DNA from: Chryseobacterium sp. MEBOG06
Lineage (GTDB): Bacteria; Bacteroidota; Bacteroidia; Flavobacteriales; Weeksellaceae
Length of the DNA stretch: 64,000 bases
Assembly: GCF_021869765.1 (NCBI RefSeq)
Contig: NZ_CP084580.1
Span: forward strand, 3,038,001-3,102,000
Reading direction: 5' to 3'
In this document: positions 54,195-64,000 of the stretch, one piece after another
Numbering within the stretch: the first letter of the stretch is position 1
Layout: the number at the start of each line of letters is the position of its first letter
Made by a program: the position numbers and the translations under genes
Notes under the pieces: model-generated
What the model was told of the DNA's origin: nothing
Database searches by the model: none
The model's input: the letters and a program-made list of their open reading frames with translations, nothing else

Positions 54195-54626
54195 TTATTT
54201 TGTGTATTCTGTATTATAGTTCACCATCCAATGAACGCCATATTTATCCTGAAAACTTCCGAAATAATCTCCCCAAAACTGATCTTCAATTGGCATTTCT
54301 ATATTTCCGCCCTCAGACAGCCCTTTGAAAATTCTGTCTGCTTCGTCTCTTGAATCGGGAAAAACAGAAACATAGTTATTATTCCCAACTGTCAGAGTCT
54401 GTCCAAATCCCGGAACAATATCTGAAGCCATTAAAAGATCGTTTCCGACAGGCAATGCGATATGCATCACTCTGTTTTTTTCTTCATCCGAAAGGTTCTC
54501 TGTGCCCGGAGCATTTCCCATTTTGTGAATACCTCCTACAAAGTCACCTCCAAAAATAGATTTGTAAAAATGGAATGCCTCTTCTGCTGTTCCATTGAAA
54601 TTTAAATACGGATTTAATTTAGCCAT
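54195..54626 (-). CDS. VOC/PhnB-like protein
   Basis: 143 residues, the PhnB-like layout (LNPYLNFNGTAEEAFHFYKS, MHIALPVGNDLLMASDIVPG, DQFWGDYFGSFQDKYGVHWM). It should fold as a VOC-type domain. Function not known; such proteins are often called 3-demethylubiquinone-9 methyltransferase-like. Confidence 0.85.
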   Translation of the reverse strand: MAKLNPYLNFNGTAEEAFHFYKSIFGGDFVGGIHKMGNAPGTENLSDEEKNRVMHIALPVGNDLLMASDIVPGFGQTLTVGNNNYVSVFPDSRDEADRIFKGLSEGGNIEMPIEDQFWGDYFGSFQDKYGVHWMVNYNTEYTK

Positions 54627-54780
54627 GATTTTTAATTTTAAATGTTATATTTTTTATAAGATCCGGATTGAATTAATCATTAAAAGCAGTATCAAAGGGA
54701 TAAGAGAAGCAGGAATACATTGATTTTAAAATTTATGGTCAACATACTTTCATCTGATATTACTTACCTTCTTCGGAAAT

Positions 54781-55557
54781 TTAATGAGTTAAAAATTTTT
54801 CCACTTCGTTAACTGTAAAATCAATTAAGTCTTCATTGATACTACCATCAAAGTCAGCCATCATATAAGCGCCATGTGTTCCAGGAAGTATCATCAGCTG
54901 AGAACCTTTCACCAAACGCCACATCGCAGCTGTATGCTCGGGTTTCATCACATCTTTATCACCGCTGATGAATAGTGCAGGTGATTGTATAGAAGCCAGT
55001 ATTTCATCATCCCAATCCTGAAAAGTCTGCATTCTCCGGCAATCTTTATCAAAAAGATTTTCCAGCTTTGAAAAGTCCGGATTGAGATTTAAAAAGTTAA
55101 TTTTTAACGGTTCCGGCATCGAATCAAAAGTTGCATCCTGCATTCTTTCAAAAAAGCCTTCTATCATACCGTTTTTTTTATAAAAAGCGGAGGCTACAAC
55201 CAACTTTTCTACCAGTTTAGGATAACGGTGAACTATCTGCATTGCTGTATTCCCTCCATTACTAAACCCCCAAAATGAGGCTTTATGAATATTTATTTCT
55301 GCCAAAAGTGCAGCAACATCATCGGCATCCTGTTCAAATGTTTCAGGAATATCGCGGTGTTCACTCCTTCCATGATTTTGAAGGTCTATACCGATTAGCT
55401 GAAATTTATTTTCAAGCCTTGCGATGACTTCCTGAAAATCATATGTTATAGAAGAACCCCCACCATGAATAAGAACCAGCGGGCTTCCGGATCCATAAAT
55501 CTCATAATACAGCTGGATTCCGTTGACTTTTTTGTATCCTTTTTCTACCGGAATCAT
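54781..55557 (-). CDS. Alpha/beta hydrolase
   Basis: 258 residues. Nucleophile Ser99 lies in FWGFSNGGNTA, with HGGGSS oxyanion-type loop at 31-36 (IHGGGSSITYD). The catalytic His is in the LPGTHGAYMMADFD stretch. It is probably cytosolic and begins 4 bases behind a DinB gene, so it may be co-transcribed. The substrate is unknown. Confidence 0.85.
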   Translation of the reverse strand: MIPVEKGYKKVNGIQLYYEIYGSGSPLVLIHGGGSSITYDFQEVIARLENKFQLIGIDLQNHGRSEHRDIPETFEQDADDVAALLAEINIHKASFWGFSNGGNTAMQIVHRYPKLVEKLVVASAFYKKNGMIEGFFERMQDATFDSMPEPLKINFLNLNPDFSKLENLFDKDCRRMQTFQDWDDEILASIQSPALFISGDKDVMKPEHTAAMWRLVKGSQLMILPGTHGAYMMADFDGSINEDLIDFTVNEVEKFLTH

Positions 55558-55560
55558 GAG

Positions 55561-56085
55561 TTAATATTTAAGATTTTCATCCACTTCATATTTCATTCCG
55601 GGATAATTTAATATTCTTCGCATGAGGCCAATCTGCCCGCATAGATAATCCTCACGCCCAATGCACATTCCTGCAAAATTGAGCTTTGTTTCTTTGACAA
55701 AGGGAATATTCATCCCTATTTCAAAGATTTCTTCCAGTTCTTCATCCGATACTTCCAGTTGTTTCTGGTATACTTTAGCCGAAATGTCATGAAAGTTTTT
55801 CTTAAGGTCAGCTAAAGTTGGGTATTTTATACTTTCATCTAATGATTTTCCCTGAAAGAACAGATCATTATACGGGTCCTGCTCCTGCAGACCCAACACC
55901 CAGCCAAGCCCATATCGCACATTGACAAAGTTTCCTGCCATCCATACAATATGATTGGTTTTATTTTCAATTCTTTTCAATGCATCTTCTTCCGAAATGC
56001 CATCCAAAACATTTATAAAGTTCTGACTGTGCATTCTGTAAGCCGGAATAATGACTTCCATTTTTTTTGATATTGGAGTGTTCAT
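55561..56085 (-). CDS. DinB-like four-helix protein
   Basis: 174 residues. The helical pattern with NHIVWMAGNFVNVRYGLGWV and a final CIGREDYLCGQIGLMRRILNYPG stretch resembles the DinB/YfiT group of metal-binding four-helix proteins, though the usual His triad is less clear (one H in NHIVW). Related to the 56146 neighbour by layout. The function in this group is often thiol transfer or unknown. Confidence 0.7.
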   Translation of the reverse strand: MNTPISKKMEVIIPAYRMHSQNFINVLDGISEEDALKRIENKTNHIVWMAGNFVNVRYGLGWVLGLQEQDPYNDLFFQGKSLDESIKYPTLADLKKNFHDISAKVYQKQLEVSDEELEEIFEIGMNIPFVKETKLNFAGMCIGREDYLCGQIGLMRRILNYPGMKYEVDENLKY

Positions 56086-56145
56086 TTTGTTGTTCTTTTA
56101 TGGATTATTTTTTTGTAGAAAAGGCAATATGTCCTTTTTTCAATT

Positions 56146-56607
56146 TTATTTTATAGCCCCGGGTTTCCCAAGGAGCCTCCGTAGATAGCCTAATTGCCCG
56201 CTATGGTAAATCTCGTGCAGACTCAGGTTGGAGATATCTTTGATCCATTCAGTATTCAAACTTTCAAGAATTTCAAGTTTTGCTTCCAGTTTATCCTGGC
56301 TTTGTCTGAAATATGATTTTAATTCTTCAAAACTTACAAATTCTTCTTTTCGGTTCAAAGGTATTTCGCCTCTGTTATAGCATGAAAATTGAGCACTATC
56401 CCAAACTGCCTCTTCGCCCAAAATATTAAGGAAAGCATTTCGGATATAAATAAGGTGTCCGAAAATCCAATTCATACAATTGGCTTCTCCATTAGGAAAA
56501 ATCATTGATTCTTCATCGCTTACTCCATCTATATTCATGGAAACGACTTTGTAAGTACCTGCCACCTGATTTTTCAAGAATTCTATATCGTTTGATTTTG
56601 TTTTCAT
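56146..56607 (-). CDS. DinB-like four-helix protein
   Basis: 153 residues. NCMNWIFGHLIYIRNAFLNI (H in GHL) and LSLHEIYHSGQLGYLRRLLG match the DinB metal-site layout with His residues in GHLIY, LHEIYHSGQ. Metal binding is likely. Adjacent to another DinB-like gene, so a duplication within this block is plausible. Confidence 0.8.
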   Translation of the reverse strand: MKTKSNDIEFLKNQVAGTYKVVSMNIDGVSDEESMIFPNGEANCMNWIFGHLIYIRNAFLNILGEEAVWDSAQFSCYNRGEIPLNRKEEFVSFEELKSYFRQSQDKLEAKLEILESLNTEWIKDISNLSLHEIYHSGQLGYLRRLLGKPGAIK

Positions 56608-56639
56608 AGGATAAAATGTGATAGATTTGACGGTAATAT

Positions 56640-57050
56640 TTATTCTGAAGGCATTTGGGAGTCATCACCGTACATCACTTCCCACTGATGTCCATCGACG
56701 TCTGCAAAACTACTTTGATACATCCATCCGTAATCCACTGGCTCTCCGTATTTTGAACCTCCGTTTTCAATAGCTGTTTTTACCATATGATCTACTTCAT
56801 CACGGCTACTAACACTGATGGCAAGAAGCACCTGCGTAGTATCACCTTTAGCAAAAGGTCTATTGGTAAAAGTCTGGAAAAAATCTTCTTTCAGAAACAT
56901 CCCGTAAATATGATTTTCTTTCATAATTACACTTACCGCTTTATCATTTGAAAATTTTTCATTGACAGAAAAGCCAAGCTTTGTCCAGAATGTTCTGGTT
57001 TTTTGTACATCTTTTACAGGTAAGTTGATATAAATTTCGTTGATGTTCAT
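56640..57050 (-). CDS. VOC-family protein (glyoxalase fold)
   Basis: 136 residues. IYINLPVKDVQKTRTFWTKL and the closing SSFADVDGHQWEVMYGDDSQ are typical of the VOC fold. It shares most of its opening with the next gene (IYVNLPVKDVQRTKEFWTKL), so they are tandem paralogues. Likely detoxification or binding of a small molecule, unknown. Confidence 0.9.
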   Translation of the reverse strand: MNINEIYINLPVKDVQKTRTFWTKLGFSVNEKFSNDKAVSVIMKENHIYGMFLKEDFFQTFTNRPFAKGDTTQVLLAISVSSRDEVDHMVKTAIENGGSKYGEPVDYGWMYQSSFADVDGHQWEVMYGDDSQMPSE

Positions 57051-57093
57051 TTTGTAATTTTTAGTGTTAAGTTTTCAATCAAACGTTTCTGGA

Positions 57094-57501
57094 TTATTCT
57101 GAAGGCATTTGAGACAGATCGGCAAATGTCATATTCCAGCCATGTCCATCAAGGTCCCAGAAGGAGTTTTGATACATCCATCCGTAATCCTGTGGTTCTT
57201 CATGCTGGTAAGCTCCATTTTCAACCGCTGTATTCACTACTTGATCAACCTCCTCACGGCTGTTGAGTCCTGCTGCTACAATAACCTGACTTGTATTTTC
57301 TTTTGCTACAGGTTTATTGGTAAAGGTCTTGAAATACTCTTCCTGCAAAAACATGACATAGATGATGTCATTCAGTACCACACAGATTGCTTTTTCATCT
57401 GAAAACTGTTCATTGATTTCAAAACCAAGTTTGGTCCAGAATTCTTTTGTTCTCTGCACATCTTTTACCGGAAGGTTGACGTAAATTTGATTGACTTTCA
57501 T
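57094..57501 (-). CDS. VOC-family protein, tandem paralogue
   Basis: 135 residues. The same layout as the 56640 gene, with EPQDYGWMYQNSFWDLDGHG at the end. The 43-base gap suggests one transcript. The pair probably arose by tandem duplication. Confidence 0.9.
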   Translation of the reverse strand: MKVNQIYVNLPVKDVQRTKEFWTKLGFEINEQFSDEKAICVVLNDIIYVMFLQEEYFKTFTNKPVAKENTSQVIVAAGLNSREEVDQVVNTAVENGAYQHEEPQDYGWMYQNSFWDLDGHGWNMTFADLSQMPSE

Positions 57502-57577
57502 TTTGTAATTTTTAGTGTTAAACTTTTATTCAAAATTACCAAGGCAGGATGAAAATCAACTTGTCATAAGGCAAGAT

Positions 57578-58177
57578 TTAATTTTTCTTGGGATGGGAAA
57601 CCAGTTCTTTACGAATCCTGCTCAAAGAAGTATCTGTAACTCCCAGATAAGAAGCAATCTGCTTTAAGGGAGCAAACTGGATTACTTTAGATTTCTGCTC
57701 AAGCAGATTAAGATATCTTTTGGTGGCAGAAAGGGTAAACATCTCTACAGAACGCTGTTTATAGTCGAAAAGTTCCTTAGACATCCAGGACCTTCCCCAT
57801 TCTCTGAGGTTGGGGATTTTATGGAATAATTCCTGAAAGGTATCATAATCCAGCTTCCAGCATTCACAGTCTGTAATGCAGACTATATTTTCCTGAGAGG
57901 GAATTCTCTGAAACATGGATAAGACTTCAATAATCACTTCATTTTCCACGAAAAAATGAGTGGTTACCTCATTGCCGTTAAAGTCATTAACAAATGAGCG
58001 GGCCAGGCCGCTGTCCAGAATATAGTATTCATTGGCTGTTTTTCCTTCTTCCAGAATAAATTCGCCTTTTTGGAATGATGTTTTCTCATGGGCTTTGAAT
58101 ATCTCATCAAGCTCTTCATGTAGAAAAAAAGGGAAATCATAGCATATTTCTAAGGCTCTATTGGTCATTGGTGTCAT
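57578..58177 (-). CDS. Crp/Fnr-family regulator
   Basis: 199 residues with beta roll (FQKGEFILEEGKTANEYYIL) and helix-turn-helix QIASYLGVTDTSLSRIRKEL. No FeS cysteines. It stands at the upstream end of the VOC/DinB/SRPBCC run, so it may control that run. Confidence 0.85.
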   Translation of the reverse strand: MTPMTNRALEICYDFPFFLHEELDEIFKAHEKTSFQKGEFILEEGKTANEYYILDSGLARSFVNDFNGNEVTTHFFVENEVIIEVLSMFQRIPSQENIVCITDCECWKLDYDTFQELFHKIPNLREWGRSWMSKELFDYKQRSVEMFTLSATKRYLNLLEQKSKVIQFAPLKQIASYLGVTDTSLSRIRKELVSHPKKN

Positions 58178-58447
58178 TTTTTTAAGTCTTTAAAAATAAA
58201 ATTTTTAATTGAATTAAAGACAACAAATATTAAACATACTAATTTCAACACCTGAAAAACACCACATATAATATTGGAATAAAAGATATTTCATAATATC
58301 TAAAACTTAAACAACAATCCAAAAACAGGTCTGAATATGATAAATTTCCCCCATCAAATCTACAATTCTGCCACTCCTCCGAAGTAAGAATACATTTTGG
58401 GTAAAACTATCAATTTTTATAATCAGAAGACAAAGTATTTGACCTCT

Positions 58448-59659
58448 TTAAAATAGGGATAGCTGAATAGATTTGGGAGGATTAGGTTTCCGGGCATCTC
58501 CAAACACAGTTTTACCTCCAAAACGCCAAGAATTTTGCCTTTCTTCTTCAATGATATCCTGTATATCAAAATCAGGAGTAAAGTCTTGCTCAGCCTTTGC
58601 TACGATTTGATGAAGCTTGTTCAGTGAATTCAGTTTGTCAGAATTTCCAAGTTTTGATTTTTCAATTCCTTTTCTAAGAATACTGATGCTCTCATCATAG
58701 GTATGGGTAGGCACAGGAAAAGGATGACCATCTTTACCTCCATGGGCGAAGGAAAATCTGGCAGGGTCTGCAAACCTTGAAGGTGCCCCGTGAATAATTT
58801 CACTCACTAAAGCTAAAGACTGCATTGTTCTTGGCCCTACTCCTTCCAGCATCAGCAGATCTTCAAAATTCTGCGGCTGTTGCTCTCTGGTAACATATAA
58901 AAGCGCTCCCAACCGTTTCAAATCAACATCAGACGCCTGTACATCATGATGGGCAGGCAGAATCAATCTAGAAAAATCTCTCATCACCTCTACAGAATCG
59001 GTATGGGAAATATCTAAAATTCCTTTTCTGTTTCCTGAAGCTTCGGCATCGGTAAGATTAAGTATTTTACCTCTTGAAATTCCATTAATTCCAGTATGAG
59101 GTTCTTCTACAAAGGACGTTATATTTTCAGAATGCCAGTGGTAACGCCTTGCTGTTCCGTCTGACTCATGCATACCCTGCTGAATAACACTCCAGTTACC
59201 ATTATCTGAAAGAATAAAGTTATGAAGGTATAACTGATAGCCATCCTGAATGGCTGTATTATCTACTTTAGCAGAAAGTTTACTAGCTCTTACCAATTCT
59301 GTCCCGTTTAAGCCGGTCTGATCTGCAATTCTAATGAGTTCTGAGGGTGTTTCTCTGGAGAGTTTGCCTTTTCCGCCACAAATATAAAGCCCCAGGGAAG
59401 CTGAATTAGGATTAACAGAACGCTTCAAAGCCCCCATCACAGAAGTGGTAATTCCTGAAGAATGCCAGTCCATACCCATTACCGCTCCAAAGCTCTGAAA
59501 CCAAAATGGATCAGCCAAACGGCGCAGCACCTCATCTTTACCGTAATCCATCAGAATGACTTCAATAATGGAGAGACCCAGTACAGACATACGTTCATAA
59601 AGCCAAGGGGGTACTTTGCCATAGTGTAACGGTAAATCTGCTGTTCCTGAACGTTTCAT
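58448..59659 (-). CDS. DUF763 protein
   Basis: 403 residues from the ATG at 59659 (MKRSGTADLPLHYGKVPPWL); the frame upstream to 59710 is hydrophobic and unlike the family. The D-L-P-L-H-x-G...W opening and long conserved body (GMDWHSSGITTSVMGALKRS, HHDVQASDVDLKRLGALLYV) match DUF763, found across bacteria and archaea. A HhH-like LLMLEGVGPRTMQSLALVSE stretch suggests DNA contact. The function is unknown. Confidence 0.9.
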   Translation of the reverse strand: MKRSGTADLPLHYGKVPPWLYERMSVLGLSIIEVILMDYGKDEVLRRLADPFWFQSFGAVMGMDWHSSGITTSVMGALKRSVNPNSASLGLYICGGKGKLSRETPSELIRIADQTGLNGTELVRASKLSAKVDNTAIQDGYQLYLHNFILSDNGNWSVIQQGMHESDGTARRYHWHSENITSFVEEPHTGINGISRGKILNLTDAEASGNRKGILDISHTDSVEVMRDFSRLILPAHHDVQASDVDLKRLGALLYVTREQQPQNFEDLLMLEGVGPRTMQSLALVSEIIHGAPSRFADPARFSFAHGGKDGHPFPVPTHTYDESISILRKGIEKSKLGNSDKLNSLNKLHQIVAKAEQDFTPDFDIQDIIEEERQNSWRFGGKTVFGDARKPNPPKSIQLSLF

Positions 59660-59838
59660 ATTGATGATAACAAAGTTAATTGTAATATTCGGAAATAATA
59701 CTGATTTCAATCAACTTTTAATTCAAATGAAAACTGTTCAATTCTATTTTTTTGTATTTTTTATTTTTTAAAACACACAAATTAGACAGCATTAAAAACG
59801 GCCATAAAAACCGTCCTTGATTATTATAAATTGTAAAA

Positions 59839-60243
59839 TCAATGAATTAAGGCAAATTCCAGATCTTTATGTTTTGCTTCATCATATTCTTCCTCGAAAG
59901 AAATTTTATTTCCGAACGGATCAATAACGGTAAAAGACACAGCTCCATAAAACGTTTTTTCAAGTCCGGGACGGTTGTATTTGTATTTTTTGTCAATCAG
60001 TTCTTTATGATATTGCGGTACACCTTCTCCCCAGATGGCAACATGAGTTCCCGGAGTTCCGTCACCGTGATGTTCACTTAAATGGAAAATCATGTTTTCT
60101 CTTTTCACCTCCATATAAACAGGGGTATTTTCGTCAAAATAATGTTCCCAGACTATCTCAAACCCCAGCCAGTCAACATAAAATTCTTTTGTTTTCTGCT
60201 TATCGAAAATTCTAAGAATAGGTATAATTTTTTCCGCTCTCAT
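59839..60243 (-). CDS. VOC-family protein (bleomycin-resistance-like)
   Basis: 134 residues with EKIIPILRIFDKQKTKEFYV, VAIWGEGVPQYHKELIDKKY and DPFGNKISFEEEYDEAK, the VOC pattern seen in glyoxalase/bleomycin-binding proteins. The 60282 gene ends 38 bases upstream of its start. Confidence 0.85.
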   Translation of the reverse strand: MRAEKIIPILRIFDKQKTKEFYVDWLGFEIVWEHYFDENTPVYMEVKRENMIFHLSEHHGDGTPGTHVAIWGEGVPQYHKELIDKKYKYNRPGLEKTFYGAVSFTVIDPFGNKISFEEEYDEAKHKDLEFALIH

Positions 60244-60281
60244 CGTATGTTATTTAATAGTAAAAAAATAATTCATCCACA

Positions 60282-60629
60282 TTACAAATGCGCCAATATA
60301 TTGATTGTATGTCCAAAAGGATCTTTAACGAAAAACCTGCGGACTCCCCATTCTTCGTTAGTCAAATCATAAATAATTTCAAAACCGGCATCTTTCATTT
60401 TATTGTATATTTCATCTACGTTATCCACTTCAATAGAAAGATAAGGAACTTCAGTATTATTCCCTCCCTGTTCGGCAAAGCTGATCTGAACTTTTGCATC
60501 CTCATCATTTCCCAGCGTTTTGATCCAGCTATGATCCATCAGGATATCAAGTTCCAAGATATCCTGATAAAAGCGATCAGCCTTTGACAGATCATTTGTC
60601 TTTATATTCGCAACAATTCTTTTTACCAT
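60282..60629 (-). CDS. VOC-family protein, small
   Basis: 115 residues, VKRIVANIKTNDLSKADRFY as opening and VRRFFVKDPFGHTINILAHL at the end, with the DPFG-H signature. It is shorter than the neighbour but complete for the single fold. Confidence 0.85.
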   Translation of the reverse strand: MVKRIVANIKTNDLSKADRFYQDILELDILMDHSWIKTLGNDEDAKVQISFAEQGGNNTEVPYLSIEVDNVDEIYNKMKDAGFEIIYDLTNEEWGVRRFFVKDPFGHTINILAHL

Positions 60630-60655
60630 ATTGATTTTAATTATATCATAAAAAA

Positions 60656-60685
60656 GCCTTGTGAAATTACAAAAATTTACAAGGC
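60656..60685 (-). terminator. Terminator behind hydrolase gene
   Basis: GCCTTGT (60656-60662) pairs with ACAAGGC (60679-60685), with a T-run on the minus strand. Similar in wording to the one at 61582-61610. Confidence 0.65.
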
Positions 60686-60715
60686 ACAGATAAGTTATTG
60701 AGTATTATTTAATGT

Positions 60716-61405
60716 TTACAGCGAAGAGGCCGCTTCTAAAATCAGCTGTGCAACTTCTTCAGGGTGTGAAGCTAATGAAGCATGTCCCGCATCTAAAGAT
60801 ATAATCTTCTTAGGCTGAAGGCGTTCTGCCATCTCCTTTTCTGTTTCTGCAGGGATCATACGGTCCTTTAAAGAGATCTGATACCAGCTTGGCTTCGTTT
60901 TCCATGCAGGTTCGCCCGCTGTATCGCCAAAACACTGTCCATGAATAGGTTTTTGGGATAATGCCATTACAAGTGATTTTTCTTCATCAAGGTCCTGAGA
61001 GAAAGCAGAATGGAATTCATCATATTTGATCCATAAAAATCCTTTATCATCAGGGTAGATACTAGCACCACCCGGAGATTCTCTTCTACCTAAGAGAGAG
61101 CCCAAACTATCTCCTGCATCCGGAGCAAAAGCTGCGATATAAACCAGCCCTGCTACTTTATCATGATTTCCAGCGCCTGAAATAACAGCTCCACCATAAG
61201 AATGTCCTACTAAAAGCACTTTCCCTTCCTGGGCATCAATAAGATCTTTAGTTTTATCAATATCGTCCTGAAGTGAAGTTAAAGGATTCTGAACGCTTCT
61301 TACTTTGTATCCCGCTTTTACAAGAGAAGGGATAACATATTGCCAGTGAGAGCCATCTCCCCAGGCTCCATGTACCAAAATAATGGTTAGGTCTTTTTGT
61401 TCCAT
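60716..61405 (-). CDS. Alpha/beta hydrolase, esterase-like
   Basis: 229 residues. Ser69 lies in VLLVGHSYGGAVISG, His in SLDAGHASLASHPEE near the C-terminus, and the IILVHGAWGDGSHWQYV opening holds the oxyanion loop. The layout fits the salicylate-esterase-like subgroup. The substrate is unknown. Confidence 0.87.
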   Translation of the reverse strand: MEQKDLTIILVHGAWGDGSHWQYVIPSLVKAGYKVRSVQNPLTSLQDDIDKTKDLIDAQEGKVLLVGHSYGGAVISGAGNHDKVAGLVYIAAFAPDAGDSLGSLLGRRESPGGASIYPDDKGFLWIKYDEFHSAFSQDLDEEKSLVMALSQKPIHGQCFGDTAGEPAWKTKPSWYQISLKDRMIPAETEKEMAERLQPKKIISLDAGHASLASHPEEVAQLILEAASSL

Positions 61406-61581
61406 AATAAAGTGTGTTAGGTTTTGATAACGTAAAGCTACAATCTAAAAATGTAAACCGGTGTTAACTTAAGTTAATTAACAATTCTGCTTCTTAAAGC
61501 TTCTCAAAATATTCATCAGCCATCTTGTAATGATCGGACATCATTTGTTTTCTGTTTATATATTGTGTTTTAAATAAAAAA

Positions 61582-61610
61582 AGCCTTGCAAAAATTAATT
61601 CTACAAGGCT
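61582..61610 (-). terminator. Terminator behind tpx
   Basis: AGCCTTG (61582-61588) pairs with CAAGGCT (61604-61610) around a 15-base loop, with a T-run on the minus strand. It lies 22 bases behind the stop. Confidence 0.7.
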
Positions 61611-61631
61611 CTTTTACAAAAATTATTTATT

Positions 61632-62135
61632 CTATTGGTTCAGTGCAGCAAGTGCAGCATCGTAATTAGGTTCGTCAGCTATTTCTGAAACCTGTTCTGT
61701 GTAAAGTACTTTGTTATTTTCATCTGTAACAATCACAGCGCGGCTTAAAAGTCCTTTCAAAGGAGAATCCGTAATAGTCACTTCGTAATCATCACCAAAG
61801 CTGCTTCTGAAGTCTGAAAGTGTTTCTACATTGTTCAGTCCTTCTGCTGCACAGAATCTACCCAATGCAAATGGTAGATCTTTTGAAACATTGATTACCA
61901 CTGCATTATCCAGTTTTGAAGCCTCTTCATTGAATTTTCTGCTGGAAGCAGCGCAGGTAGGAGTATCAATACTTGGGAAAATATTGAATACTTTTCTCTT
62001 TCCTTCAAAGCTTTCAAGGTTTTTCACATTTAATCCTGAGTCTACTAAAGCAAAATCTTTTACTGTGCTTCCTACTGATGGTAATGTTCCTATTGTGTGT
62101 ACTTCGTTTCCTTTTAAAGTGATTGTCGTTGACAT
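61632..62135 (-). CDS. tpx: Thiol peroxidase
   Basis: 167 residues from the ATG at 62135; a frame upstream to 62171 is not family-like. Cys61 (in SIDTPTCAASSRKFN) is the peroxidatic and Cys95 (in LGRFCAAEG) the resolving residue, as in E. coli Tpx. It reduces peroxides with electrons from thioredoxin. A cytosolic or periplasmic location cannot be decided; no signal peptide is present. Confidence 0.95.
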   Translation of the reverse strand: MSTTITLKGNEVHTIGTLPSVGSTVKDFALVDSGLNVKNLESFEGKRKVFNIFPSIDTPTCAASSRKFNEEASKLDNAVVINVSKDLPFALGRFCAAEGLNNVETLSDFRSSFGDDYEVTITDSPLKGLLSRAVIVTDENNKVLYTEQVSEIADEPNYDAALAALNQ

Positions 62136-62378
62136 ACTATTTATTTTTTTTAGTTTTCCAAATTTAATCAAAAAAGATTTTTTTTCCTGCCTGATTAAGG
62201 TTAAATTAATCTTAAAGTGAAAATAAAAAGTCTTTCGTGTATTTTAACGCCCTGAAGCCTCAATACTGGTTTCAAAAAAACTTAAAAGCAGGATTTAACA
62301 TTCACTTTAGCAAAAATGGAATGTAATCCATTACCCTGATATTAATTTAAAGAGAATTAGGTCTCTTTTTTTATGTAA

Positions 62379-64000
<1,622 letters not shown>

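Overview
The window looks like a chromosomal piece of a Flavobacteriia bacterium of the Chryseobacterium type. The DNA is AT-rich, promoter boxes fit TAnnTTTG, Shine-Dalgarno sequences are scarce, and the gene set is typical: SusC-like barrel, TPR protein, LytS/LytTR pair, DUF4377, DUF6268, monomeric isocitrate dehydrogenase, several Crp/Fnr regulators without cAMP genes nearby. Species assignment is inference from style, not from a database search.

Region 1 (1-8,020) is an accessory island, visibly more AT-rich than the rest and lying against the 3' end of a tRNA-Arg(UCG) gene. It holds orphan genes: a DUF4365-like nuclease-fold protein (cut by the window edge), an adhesin-E-like secreted protein, a membrane protein, a small lipoprotein, a HEPN protein with three zinc ribbons, a protein with an HNH-like zinc site, and a two-gene unit (HNH protein plus an unknown). 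Four diverged copies of a roughly 95-105 bp element and two related hairpins sit between these genes, so the island reads like a row of exchangeable cassettes, probably defence-related. This is the most unusual part of the window.

Region 2 (8,020-33,600) is mostly core. It has an outer-membrane operon (TPR protein, lipoprotein, plug-less TonB-type barrel), an S15-type hydrolase, an APC permease, a transglutaminase-like protein, a duplicated DUF4377 lipoprotein and an SPFH protein. A Crp/Fnr regulator follows, with a palindromic operator in front of a five-gene operon (YceI, tautomerase, SDR, NTF2-like, nitronate monooxygenase). Then come dGTPase, a Nei-like DNA glycosylase, a methyltransferase, a LytS/LytTR two-component pair, an outer-membrane protein and an SMR efflux pump.

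Region 3 (33,600-41,400) has a long intergenic stretch with a complete mini transcription unit (promoter, 26-codon membrane peptide, three-way-junction RNA fold, terminator) and an array of 7-bp repeats. It is followed by an AAA ATPase, a YggS protein, several small membrane or lipoproteins, a HEXXH metallopeptidase-like protein, a second Crp/Fnr regulator and an XRE regulator.

Region 4 (41,400-50,500) has gcvP, a tiny Cys-rich protein, a DnaJ-domain protein, a hydrolase, an ECF sigma factor operon with two small membrane proteins, and an S9 peptidase.

Region 5 (50,500-62,200) is a long minus-strand run of small soluble proteins (three SRPBCC, six VOC-family, two DinB-like, three alpha/beta-type or DoxX proteins), a third Crp/Fnr regulator, DUF763 and thiol peroxidase. 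The pattern suggests a detoxification and stress region grown by duplication. The window ends inside the monomeric NADP-isocitrate dehydrogenase gene. No rRNA, CRISPR array, insertion sequence or integrase was seen.
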